Assembly (NCBI GenBank): GCA_944321175.1
Contig: CALUKI010000018.1
Coordinates: 58,544 to 122,543 of the forward strand
Length of the DNA stretch: 64,000 bases
From: an uncultured Alistipes sp.
GTDB taxonomy: Bacteria > Bacteroidota > Bacteroidia > Bacteroidales > Rikenellaceae
Direction: 5' to 3'
Shown here: in pieces, positions 28,351 through 36,979 of the stretch
Layout of the letters: each line of letters opens with the position of its first letter
Position numbering within the stretch: position 1 is the stretch's first letter
Position numbers and translations under genes: made by a program
The notes under the pieces: generated by a model
The model's input: the letters and a program-made list of their open reading frames with translations, nothing else
Databases searched by the model: none
Told to the model about the DNA's origin: nothing

Positions 28351-29298
28351 ATGCAGGAGAGCAATTACATAACACGGATCCGCCGGCGCAAGGCTTTTTG
28401 GAATAATGTCGTGCGGTTCATCATCCAGCTGTTCGTCTGGACGGGTGCCGCCGTGCTCTACTATTTCGCCTTCTCGATCTTCTTCGACACCCCGATCGAA
28501 TACCGGCTCAAACACTCCACCGACCGGCTGAAAGGAGAATACGAAAAGCTGACCGTGCGGTACGACTCGCTGCGGCGTGTTATGGAGAACGTCGTGGAAC
28601 GCGACCGCAACGTCTTCCGCATCCTTTTCGAGGCCGACCCCTACGATTTTGAAGAAGAGAGCGCTGCCGACAGGTGGAATTTTTACGAGCAACTGCTTTC
28701 ACAATCGACCATCGAACTGCAAAAGCAGTTCGCGCGGCATCTGAGCAATACGGAACAGGCCGTTGCGGAGCTGCAGCGCTCCTACGACCGCATGGCAGGG
28801 GCTATCGACAGCTGCTCCTATCGCAATGCGATTCCGGCCATCCAGCCCGTCATCAACAAACAGCTCACCCTGCTGACCACCTCCTACGGCATGCGCATCA
28901 ATCCCTTCCAGAAGATCCTGCGGTCGCACCAGGGTGTCGATTATGCCATACCCGAAGGATCGCGCGTTTTTGCAACGGCCGACGGCACGGTCAAAGAGGT
29001 GGCCCGGCGAAACAGCACTTCGGGACAGACGGTCGTCATCGATCACGGCGGCGGATATGAAACGGTCTATGCCCATTTGGGCAGGATCAATGTCGTGCGC
29101 GGGCAGAAGGTGCGGCGCGGCGACATCATCGCCCTGTCGGGCAATTCCGGCCTGTCGCTGGCGCCGCATCTCCACTACGAGGTGCGCTGCAACGGCATGC
29201 GGGTGGACCCCATCCATTACTTCTTCATGGAACTGTCGCCCGACGAATACCAACGCATGATGCGGATCGCGCAGTCGGGCATGCAATCTTTCGACTAA
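28351..29298 (+). CDS. M23-family peptidoglycan endopeptidase, second copy
   Basis: A 315-residue paralogue of the preceding gene with the same plan: membrane helix at about 21-43 (FIIQLFVWTGAAVLYYF), coiled coil (about 50-80) and a C-terminal M23 domain. The zinc site is intact: SHQGVDYAIP and HLHYEVRCNG. It overlaps nothing and follows the first copy by 4 bases. Two adjacent membrane-bound endopeptidases with complete active sites suggest a shared or partly redundant role. The HAD phosphatase gene follows after 11 bases. Confidence 0.9.
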   Translation: MQESNYITRIRRRKAFWNNVVRFIIQLFVWTGAAVLYYFAFSIFFDTPIEYRLKHSTDRLKGEYEKLTVRYDSLRRVMENVVERDRNVFRILFEADPYDFEEESAADRWNFYEQLLSQSTIELQKQFARHLSNTEQAVAELQRSYDRMAGAIDSCSYRNAIPAIQPVINKQLTLLTTSYGMRINPFQKILRSHQGVDYAIPEGSRVFATADGTVKEVARRNSTSGQTVVIDHGGGYETVYAHLGRINVVRGQKVRRGDIIALSGNSGLSLAPHLHYEVRCNGMRVDPIHYFFMELSPDEYQRMMRIAQSGMQSFD

Positions 29299-29309
29299 AA
29301 CTTCAATTG

Positions 29310-29870
29310 ATGTCCGATATACGTCTGATACTTCTGGATTTCGACGGAACGATCGTCGATACGCGCCGCGCGAATTGCCTCGCTTATGTCGAAACGCTGC
29401 GCGAAGCCGGCTACCCGATGACCGAAGAGGAGTATGCCGCCCGCTATTTCGGGGTACGCTGCCCCGAATTCCTGCAGTCAATCGGCATCGGCGATCCCGA
29501 AGAGATCGACCGTCTGCGCCGCCGCAAGATCGAACTCTATCCCCGCTATTTCGACCTCATCGCCCTCAATCGTCCGCTGTGGGAGTTCTGCCAGCAGTTC
29601 CGCGCGCAGGGCGGACGGGTGTGGATCGTTTCGACAGGCCAACGCGCCAATATCGACCATGTCATGCACCATCTTCATCTGGAAAACGGCGTGGACGGCA
29701 TTATCTCGGCCCGCGACGTGCCCCGCAGCAAACCCGATCCCGGCTGTTTCCTCCGTGCGATGGAGATCGAAGGGGTAACCCCCGCCGAAACGCTCATCTT
29801 CGAGGATTCGCCCGTAGGGATCGAAGCAGCACGGCGAAGCGGTGCGCCCTATTTTGTCGTAAAACTTTAG
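29310..29870 (+). CDS. HAD-family hydrolase (phosphoglycolate phosphatase/beta-phosphoglucomutase-like)
   Basis: A 186-residue HAD phosphatase with a small alpha-helical cap. Motif I is LILLDFDGTIVDTRRAN (nucleophile Asp and acid/base Asp both present), motif II the Ser/Thr in VWIVSTGQRAN, motif III Lys in PRSKPDPGCFLRAME and motif IV LIFEDSPVGIEAA. This combination fits phosphoglycolate phosphatase or beta-phosphoglucomutase relatives; the substrate is not certain. Last gene of the M23-M23-HAD unit; its end faces the addB-like gene 28 bases away. Confidence 0.88.
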   Translation: MSDIRLILLDFDGTIVDTRRANCLAYVETLREAGYPMTEEEYAARYFGVRCPEFLQSIGIGDPEEIDRLRRRKIELYPRYFDLIALNRPLWEFCQQFRAQGGRVWIVSTGQRANIDHVMHHLHLENGVDGIISARDVPRSKPDPGCFLRAMEIEGVTPAETLIFEDSPVGIEAARRSGAPYFVVKL

Positions 29871-29898
29871 GTAATCGTCGGTTGCGACTGACCAACCG

Positions 29899-32763
29899 TC
29901 ACTTGCGGCAGACGGAGCGATAGTCGCAATAGCGGCAGGTGTGCTCCGTATCCGTCGTTCCGCGGAACGGGACCTGCGGATCGAACAGTTCGGCGAGCTT
30001 CTCCCGAAGCAGCCGTTCGAAATCCGCCGCACAGGCCGAATAATCCGCCCCGACGGCTCCCGTCGAACGATCGACCAGTTCGGGATGATAATCCGGACGA
30101 TTCATCTGACGCACATAATAAAGCGCAGGCAGAACTTCACGGGCTCCGCCGCGTGTCAGCATCATGGCATAGAGATACGTTTGCAGCACATTGGGCAGTC
30201 GTTGTTTGGCCGCTCCGTTGAACAGGGCCTCCATGCCTTCGAATTCAAGATGCGGCTCGCCCGTCTTGTAATCCACCACCCGCAGGCGTCCGTCATCCAA
30301 CGTATCGATCCGGTCGGCAATACCGCCGAACTTTACCGTCAACGGCTTGCCCGCCGCTTCGAAGGCAAAGGGGCAGACGACCTTGTGTTCCAGTTCCGTC
30401 ACACGGAAACCGTCATGACCGGCATCGTATGCCATGACGCCGTTCTTCAGATACTTGACAACGATGTCGCGGACAAGCAGCAGGTTGCCGGGATAACTCT
30501 CCGGCGCGGCCTTTTCATCTTGCAGATACTCCCGATTGATTGCCTCGATTACGGCCGCTTCGACGGCCCCGCTCTTCATCAGGGCCCGCAAAGCCGCCCC
30601 GGGGTGCAGGACATTGCGAATACCTTCATACAGGCGTTGGGCCGCAGCATGGAGAATCGTGCCGAACATCGGGGCATCCACCTCCTCGCTCAGGGCGTCG
30701 TCGGTTCGCAGTCCGGCAACGGAATAGAAGTAAAAACGGAGCGGACAGGCGACATAACGGGAAAAGGCGGTCGGTGAAAGTTCCTTCGGAGAGATGGCAT
30801 CTACATATTGCAAAAGCTTTTTCCACACGCCGTTATGCTTGGGAACTTCAATCGGAGCTTCATCTGCCGTATTGACGTCGAGCCCCACTTCGACACGCCG
30901 CAGCCGGAACGGCGATTCATAGGCAAGCTGGTAGATATAATGGCTCTGTTCACCCGTTGTTTTTTCATCGGCACGGGCACAATAGAGCATGTAAACCCGC
31001 TCGGCCCGCTGGATAAGCCGATAGAAATAGTAGGCATAGACCCCTTCATGGTGCGCCGGCGTCGGCAGGTCGAACGCCGCCCGCAGATTGCAGGGGATGA
31101 ACGACGACTGGGCTATCTTGTTGCCCGGAAAATTGTCGTCGTTCATCGAGAGCAGGATCACATTGCGGAAATCGAGGTTGCGCGTTTCGAGGATACCCAT
31201 GACCTGCAACCCTTCGAGCGGTTCGCCCTCAAAGGGGATTCGCACGGTCTGCAGGTGCCGCCGCAGCAAGGAGGTATAGGTTGAGACGGCAATATCGATA
31301 TCGCACGCTTCCAGCGAATTGCGCAATTTAACCAGTTGCTCGGAAATGACGGACAGAAATTCTCTCCGCTGTCGGGCGTCGGTGCCGGAATAGGACTCGC
31401 GCGCGACGGCGGCGACAACACGCAGCAGATAGTCGGAGAACGCCTGCCATGTATCGACCGGCGAAAAAAGCGTCGCAAGCAACGGCGTACAGGCCAATTG
31501 TGCGGCGGACATCCGGATCCGGCGCCGGTCGGTCATCTCATGCCGCAATGCGGAGATCCTTTCGGGATCGCTTTGCCGTATGTAGGGATGCGACAGCAGC
31601 CCCTCCACATCGGCATGATAGAATGTCGCACCCTCCGGATCGTCGCGCCGATGCCCCTGCAATTCGATCAGCCGCTCCAAAAAGGCGTAAGAAAGCGTCG
31701 TCTTCAACGGATACCCCATTGTCACGTTGATACCGCCGATGCCTTCCGGCAGAGAGTACAGCAGGGGAACCAACAAATTTTCATCGGTCAGCACAACAGC
31801 CGTATCCTTGTCCAGCAAGCCTTTCACATCTCCGGAATCCGACGGGCGCAATTCGTCGAGAATCCGTCCGGCATATTTGCACTGCACGGCATTCGAGGGC
31901 GTCGAAACGACCGTCAGCACCTTGCCTTTCCGGAAAGCATCGTGCGTGAGGACGGAAACCGGAGGGAAATCCTTCAGGTTCTCGCGCACGAACATGCCGG
32001 CTTCCTGATCGGAATTGCGCAGGTAGTAATCGTCGTAATCCCAATAAAAATCGGTCGCGGCATTGTTCTGGAGGTAACGGAAAAGGGCCTTCTCGCAGGC
32101 CGACAGGGCATTGAAACCGGCAATCACATAATGACGCTTCTCCGCGAACGCGAAATCCCCTTTCGAGAGCCGGTCGGCCGCCGCCCGCTGGATCATACCG
32201 CCATAAGCCAAACCCAACGCCGTCAACCGCTCCCGATATGCATGATAGATGTCGGCCAGCGTCCGCCAGATCTCCAAAAAACGGCGTTTTTCTTCCGAAA
32301 GGGCCGTATCCTCCGAAAAGTTGGCCCAGAAGCGGCGGATGATCTCTTCCTGTTCGGGAGTCAGGTACGATATGTCGGTCTCCAGCTCCTTGAGGTCGTA
32401 GAGGTTGCGGAACAGATGAACGGCATCGACACGATACTTGTCAATCGTATCGAAGTCGTTGAGCAACATTTCGCCCCAAAAATAGAACTTGTCGAAAGGC
32501 TCTTTATGATAACGGGAATAGATCTTGTAGAGTTCGGCAATCAACCGGATGCGCTCCCCTGCGCGAAGGCCCGAAATCACCTGCATCAGGTCGTCGATCG
32601 TCAGCCAGTGCGGCTGCCACACCGGCCGATCCGTCAATTGCGACAAGGCATCGACAAAGAAATGACGGGCCCGTCGTGTCGGGAAAAGGATGTGCAGCGA
32701 CGATACCCCGCCGCCATAACGATCATACAGATCGGCCGCCACCTCCTGCAAGAAACTCCGCAT
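29899..32763 (-). CDS. addB: AddB-like nuclease/inactivated-helicase subunit, PD-(D/E)XK family
   Basis: The 954-residue partner of an AddAB-type helicase-nuclease that resects double-strand breaks for recombination. The N-terminal half resembles a UvrD-like helicase without a usable Walker A motif (HILFPTRRARHFFVD). The C-terminal nuclease domain has the iron-sulfur cysteines typical of AddB: one in YVACPLRFYFYSVAGL and three in CRYCDYRSVC at the very end, in the CxxCx5C spacing. The nuclease core is around RIDTLDDGRLRVVDYKTGEP. It is shorter than Bacillus AddB (about 1160 residues), as usual in Bacteroidetes. The partner gene lies 0.9 kb away on the opposite strand. Confidence 0.88.
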   Translation of the reverse strand: MRSFLQEVAADLYDRYGGGVSSLHILFPTRRARHFFVDALSQLTDRPVWQPHWLTIDDLMQVISGLRAGERIRLIAELYKIYSRYHKEPFDKFYFWGEMLLNDFDTIDKYRVDAVHLFRNLYDLKELETDISYLTPEQEEIIRRFWANFSEDTALSEEKRRFLEIWRTLADIYHAYRERLTALGLAYGGMIQRAAADRLSKGDFAFAEKRHYVIAGFNALSACEKALFRYLQNNAATDFYWDYDDYYLRNSDQEAGMFVRENLKDFPPVSVLTHDAFRKGKVLTVVSTPSNAVQCKYAGRILDELRPSDSGDVKGLLDKDTAVVLTDENLLVPLLYSLPEGIGGINVTMGYPLKTTLSYAFLERLIELQGHRRDDPEGATFYHADVEGLLSHPYIRQSDPERISALRHEMTDRRRIRMSAAQLACTPLLATLFSPVDTWQAFSDYLLRVVAAVARESYSGTDARQRREFLSVISEQLVKLRNSLEACDIDIAVSTYTSLLRRHLQTVRIPFEGEPLEGLQVMGILETRNLDFRNVILLSMNDDNFPGNKIAQSSFIPCNLRAAFDLPTPAHHEGVYAYYFYRLIQRAERVYMLYCARADEKTTGEQSHYIYQLAYESPFRLRRVEVGLDVNTADEAPIEVPKHNGVWKKLLQYVDAISPKELSPTAFSRYVACPLRFYFYSVAGLRTDDALSEEVDAPMFGTILHAAAQRLYEGIRNVLHPGAALRALMKSGAVEAAVIEAINREYLQDEKAAPESYPGNLLLVRDIVVKYLKNGVMAYDAGHDGFRVTELEHKVVCPFAFEAAGKPLTVKFGGIADRIDTLDDGRLRVVDYKTGEPHLEFEGMEALFNGAAKQRLPNVLQTYLYAMMLTRGGAREVLPALYYVRQMNRPDYHPELVDRSTGAVGADYSACAADFERLLREKLAELFDPQVPFRGTTDTEHTCRYCDYRSVCRK

Positions 32764-32850
32764 CGTACGTTTTCAGGTTTTTCGCCGTTTCCGTTCGGGG
32801 AGGTCTCCCGACTCCTCCGAACAGGCCCGGACACATTTTGCCGCTCCGCA

Positions 32851-33621
32851 CTATCGGCGGCTGTTGGACGTCGAATCGACCCGTTCGAGCGTTCCGCTCA
32901 ACAACGACGGAATCGTCGAACGTTCGATCGCCGGATTGCCGCCGTAACGGATCACGGCTCCCGTTGTGGATTTCATCTTGATGCGATCCGTCGCACATAC
33001 CGACACTTCGGCCTTGTTCGATGCCTCGACATCAACCGACATCGCCTCCAGCTTCCGAAGGCTTGTCAACGCCGTCGACACCACGGCGTCCAGATAGCGG
33101 GTCTTTCCGCTGAGAAACACCTCGCTGCGCCCCGTAACCTCAAGCGATACATCCGCCACATCGAGCGTCGCCGTAAAACGGGCCCCGCCCGAAACCTTCA
33201 AGTCCAGCAGATGGGCTTTCAGCGGCCCGACGACCTCCACTGCCGCCCGATCGGCATTGATCCGGTCCAGCTTCGTATAATAGACCGTCACACGCACCGA
33301 GTCCGCTGACTGCGCCTTCTGCACCTTGAGTTTCAAGACGCCATTCTCCACTTCGCGCGTATATTTTCCCGTGCTGGGGTCACTCGTATAGAAATTCACC
33401 CCAACAGGATGTTCGGCATCGGCAACTTCCAGCCGTACACTCATGACGCCTTGTATCTCCACTGCGTGAAAATCGGGCCATACACGCTCTCTGACTGCCG
33501 TATCGGTAGCGATAACAGCGGGTCCGGGCGCCGGTTCAGCGCCCTCCGCCGGAATGCTGACCTGTGCAGACGCTCCTCCGGCAACGAACATCAGGGCTGC
33601 GACAATCATGAATTTTTTCAT
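32851..33621 (-). CDS. Exported GIN-domain (DUF2807) protein
   Basis: A 256-residue protein with a clear signal peptide (MKKFMIVAALMFVAGGASAQ) and a body of beta strands that repeat the pattern of the GIN/auto-transporter head domain: IQGVMSVRLEVADAEHPVGV, then LDLKVSGGARFTATLDVADV, VTGRSEVFLSGKTRYLDAVV and similar strands ending in a short loop (TTGAVIRYGGNP). Such domains form right-handed beta helices in the envelope; their function is unknown. It sits between addB and addA and is probably unrelated to them; the addB start lies 86 bases beyond its stop. The conserved start is 33621; the frame is open upstream. Confidence 0.85.
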   Translation of the reverse strand: MKKFMIVAALMFVAGGASAQVSIPAEGAEPAPGPAVIATDTAVRERVWPDFHAVEIQGVMSVRLEVADAEHPVGVNFYTSDPSTGKYTREVENGVLKLKVQKAQSADSVRVTVYYTKLDRINADRAAVEVVGPLKAHLLDLKVSGGARFTATLDVADVSLEVTGRSEVFLSGKTRYLDAVVSTALTSLRKLEAMSVDVEASNKAEVSVCATDRIKMKSTTGAVIRYGGNPAIERSTIPSLLSGTLERVDSTSNSRR

Positions 33622-33644
33622 ATCCGTCTCCGTTTTTTGATTTT

Positions 33645-33701
33645 CAAAGATACGAAAATTCCCGATTGTTTCGTCTGTCTGCGAAGAAATTCGTATCTTT
33701 G
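33645..33701. promoter_or_regulatory. Back-to-back -7 elements for the GIN gene and addA-like gene
   Basis: Minus strand: TATCTTTG at 33652-33645 for the GIN gene, 24 bases before its ATG. Plus strand: TATCTTTG at 33694-33701, whose end is six bases before the ATG at 33708, implying little or no leader for the addA-like mRNA. Neither has a convincing TTTG box at 19-21 bases. Confidence 0.5.
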
Positions 33702-33707
33702 AGTGAT

Positions 33708-36700
33708 ATGAACGCACCGAACAGAAGAGCGAAAATCCTCAATGCCAGCGCAGGATCGGGGAAAACCTATCAGCTGGCCTATAAATATGTCCGCGACGTC
33801 GTCGATCGGCCCGATAGTTTCAGTTCGATTCTGGCCGTCACCTTCACGAACAAGGCGACAGAGCAGATGAAAACCCGTATTCTCAGGGAAATCGACAAAC
33901 TGGCCGCCGGAAAAGAGAGCAGTTACCTGAAAAACCTGCAGACGGAACTCCGGCTCGGCGAAGCGGAAATACGCCGCCGCGCCCGAACGGCCCGAACGCG
34001 CATCCTGCACAACTATTCGCGGTTTACGGTTCTGACCATCGACCGCTTTTTCCAGCGGATCCTGCGGGCGTTCATCAAGGAGCTGGGAATCGACCTGAAC
34101 TACAACATCGAACTCGAAACGGCATCGGTGCTGACCAAAAGCGCCGACGCACTCATCGAGGAGATAACCTCGAACAGGGAGTTGCAGCGCTGGCTCGCCG
34201 ATTTCGTGCAGGAACGCATCGACGACGGGGCACGATGGGACATTCGCGACGGCATCCTGGCGCTCGGCGACGAACTCTTCAAGGAGCAGAACCGCGATGC
34301 GCTGACCGTCGCCGGCGACAAGGAGGCGCTGAGACGGCTCGTCAACGAGATGACCGCCCGAAGCATGGCCTCGAAGCACCGCTGGCAGGAGCTCGGCAAA
34401 CAGGCGGTGGAGATCATGACGGATGCCGGGCTCTCGCCGTCGGACTTCAAGGGGGGCAAAAACAGTTTTGCCTGTTATTTTCGCAAAGTCGCCGACGGAG
34501 AGCTCATCCCGCCGACAAAAACCGCCCGCAGCTGTGCGACCGACAGCAACGGCTGGTACACGAAAACGGCATCACCGGCCGTCATCGCTGCCGCCAGCCG
34601 GCTGCAGCCGCTGCTGGCGGATATATGTACGCTGTACGACCGCGAATCCCGTTTCTGGAACACGGTCGATCTGTTGCGTGAAAATTACCGCAGTTTTGCC
34701 CTGTTGAGCGATCTCTACGCCAAGGTGCGCCTCCAATGCGAGGAAGAGAACGTCCTGTTTCTTTCGGAGACCAAGCAGATTCTTTCGAAATTCATCGAGA
34801 ACAACGATGCGCCGTTCATCTATGAAAAGGTCGGGAACAGATTCGAACGCTTCATGATCGATGAGTTTCAGGACACCTCGGCCAAGGAGTGGCAGAATTT
34901 TCTGCCCCTGCTGCGCAACGCCATGGCCCAAAGCGGGGAGACGACCGTTCTGCTTGTGGGCGACATCAAGCAGTCGATTTACCGTTGGCGGGGCGGTGAC
35001 TGGAAGATCCTCCATCACAAGGCCGCCGAGGCGCTGGGACGCGACGATGTAGAGGTCGTACCGCTCGACGAAAACTACCGCAGTCTGCGGGGCATAGTCG
35101 ATTTCAACAACCGGATCATCGGACGGGTCGTCAATCTGGACAGCGAAAACCTGCACCGCACGCTTGCAGAAGCGGCCGATGCCGGTGCAATCGGCCGTAC
35201 AACGGCGGCGGAGCTGGGTTCCACGCTGAGCGACGCATATGCCTCGTATGCGCAACGTCCATGTAAGAAAAGCCTTCATGAAGGGTTGATCCGCATCGAA
35301 ACCTTCGACATGGAGCCTCCGCTGATCGAACAGATCAAAGCGGTGATCGACAGGGGGTTCCGCCCCAACGACATATTGATTCTGGTGCGTCGCCGCTCGG
35401 AAGGCTCTCGCGTGGCCGGGATGCTGCTCGACTTCAAACGCAGCAACGGAGATCCCCGCTACCGGTTCGACATCATGACGCAGGAGGCGCTTGTCATCGG
35501 CAACGCCCCCGTATGCGGGTTCATCACGGCGGCGCTCTATCTGAGCGTCGATACGGACGATGCGATACACCGGGCAATCTTCAACCGCTACCTCGGCAGG
35601 CCGTTCGATGCGCCGTTGCCGACCGAGGAGGAGGATTTCCTCCGCACGGCGCGCCTGCTCCCGCCCGAAGAGGCATTCGAGCAGATCGTCCTTCATTACG
35701 AACTGGATCATCGGACGGCCGAAACGGCCTACCTTCAGGCCATACATGAGCAGATCATCGCATTCTCGACGGGCCGCGTGGCCGACATCCCGCTCTTTCT
35801 GGAGTGGTGGGAGGAACAAGGCGTCTCGAAATCGCTCAGCATCGAACAGAGTGAATCGACCATTGAGATCATGACCATACACAAAGCCAAAGGGCTGGAA
35901 AAAAAGGTGGTCATGATTCCCTGTTGCTCATGGAAACTCGACCCGCAAAACGGCGCCGGAATCAAGAATATCGTCTGGGCCGCACCTCAGGCCGGGGCTT
36001 CCGGAGGACACCGGAGCCAAGAGGAGAACCCGTTGACGGCCCTCGACAGTTTTCCCGTCCGCTGGAAGAAGACAATGGCCGAATCGTTCTTCTCGGAGGA
36101 GTATTATCGGGAGCTGGTCCACTCGCACGTTGACAACATCAACCTGCTCTACGTCGCCCTCACGCGCGCCGTCGAGGCGCTTTACATCTTCATCCCGACC
36201 CAACAACGCGGCGCCAACGTCGGCGGGCTGCTGCTTCAAGGCATCGAATGCGACGGAGCCGCTGCCCGTCTGGGCGATACGACCGGAAGCCATACGGTAT
36301 CGGAAACGGGGCAGGTTTTCGAATTCGGCACCGTGACAGGTCCCGAACCGGAAGAGAAGAGGTCGGATGAGGAGGAACCGCCCCTCCATACAGTATTGGA
36401 AGAGTACACCACAACAGCCCCCGAACTGAAACTGCGGCTCGCATCCGACCGCTATTTCGAGGAGGACGAGGAGGTGGAGCTGGCACCGCGCAATCTCGGC
36501 ATCCTGATGCACCGCATCTTCGAAAATGCCGTCTCGCGCGAGGAGATCGAGGCCAACATCGGACATGCCGTTACGGACGGCGACCTTTCGGTCGACGAGG
36601 CCCGGACGCTGCGCGATGCGATCGAACGACAGCTCCGGCAGCCGCTTGCAGCCGGGTGGTTCGACGGCTCGTGGAACGTCGTGCGCAATGAAAACGAGAT

Positions 36701-36968
36701 CATCGTTCCGCACAACGCACCGATTCACCGAAGCCGCAGGGAAGAGGGTCGTACTGCGATCCGGCGCCCCGACCGTGTGATGGTGCGCGGCGATCGCGCC
36801 GTCGTAGTCGATTACAAGTTCGGACGCATCGTAAAACCCGAACACCGGCGCCAGATCGAGGAGTACATGATGCTGCTCCGCGACATCGGATACCGGCAGA
36901 CTGAGGGTTATCTGTGGTATGTACGGCTCGGACAGATCGTCCGTGTCGATGAATCCCCGAAAAATTGA
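33708..36968 (+). CDS. addA: AddA-like UvrD helicase-nuclease
   Basis: A 1086-residue superfamily 1 helicase with a C-terminal nuclease, partner of the AddB-like protein. Motif I (Walker A) is NASAGSGKTYQLAYK, motif II MIDEFQDTSAKEW, motif III LLVGDIKQSIYRWRGGD, and motif VI LLYVALTRAVEALYIF. The nuclease domain near the end has IRRPDRVMVRGDRAVVVDYK, the PD-(D/E)XK motif, with the following FGRIVKPEHRRQIEEYM. Together with AddB it should unwind and degrade DNA ends until a Chi-like site. The frame opens upstream at 33666 (a start before the promoter box), so 33708 was chosen. The ABC exporter gene starts 11 bases after its stop. Confidence 0.9.
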   Translation: MNAPNRRAKILNASAGSGKTYQLAYKYVRDVVDRPDSFSSILAVTFTNKATEQMKTRILREIDKLAAGKESSYLKNLQTELRLGEAEIRRRARTARTRILHNYSRFTVLTIDRFFQRILRAFIKELGIDLNYNIELETASVLTKSADALIEEITSNRELQRWLADFVQERIDDGARWDIRDGILALGDELFKEQNRDALTVAGDKEALRRLVNEMTARSMASKHRWQELGKQAVEIMTDAGLSPSDFKGGKNSFACYFRKVADGELIPPTKTARSCATDSNGWYTKTASPAVIAAASRLQPLLADICTLYDRESRFWNTVDLLRENYRSFALLSDLYAKVRLQCEEENVLFLSETKQILSKFIENNDAPFIYEKVGNRFERFMIDEFQDTSAKEWQNFLPLLRNAMAQSGETTVLLVGDIKQSIYRWRGGDWKILHHKAAEALGRDDVEVVPLDENYRSLRGIVDFNNRIIGRVVNLDSENLHRTLAEAADAGAIGRTTAAELGSTLSDAYASYAQRPCKKSLHEGLIRIETFDMEPPLIEQIKAVIDRGFRPNDILILVRRRSEGSRVAGMLLDFKRSNGDPRYRFDIMTQEALVIGNAPVCGFITAALYLSVDTDDAIHRAIFNRYLGRPFDAPLPTEEEDFLRTARLLPPEEAFEQIVLHYELDHRTAETAYLQAIHEQIIAFSTGRVADIPLFLEWWEEQGVSKSLSIEQSESTIEIMTIHKAKGLEKKVVMIPCCSWKLDPQNGAGIKNIVWAAPQAGASGGHRSQEENPLTALDSFPVRWKKTMAESFFSEEYYRELVHSHVDNINLLYVALTRAVEALYIFIPTQQRGANVGGLLLQGIECDGAAARLGDTTGSHTVSETGQVFEFGTVTGPEPEEKRSDEEEPPLHTVLEEYTTTAPELKLRLASDRYFEEDEEVELAPRNLGILMHRIFENAVSREEIEANIGHAVTDGDLSVDEARTLRDAIERQLRQPLAAGWFDGSWNVVRNENEIIVPHNAPIHRSRREEGRTAIRRPDRVMVRGDRAVVVDYKFGRIVKPEHRRQIEEYMMLLRDIGYRQTEGYLWYVRLGQIVRVDESPKN

Positions 36969-36979
36969 CTACCTTTGCA

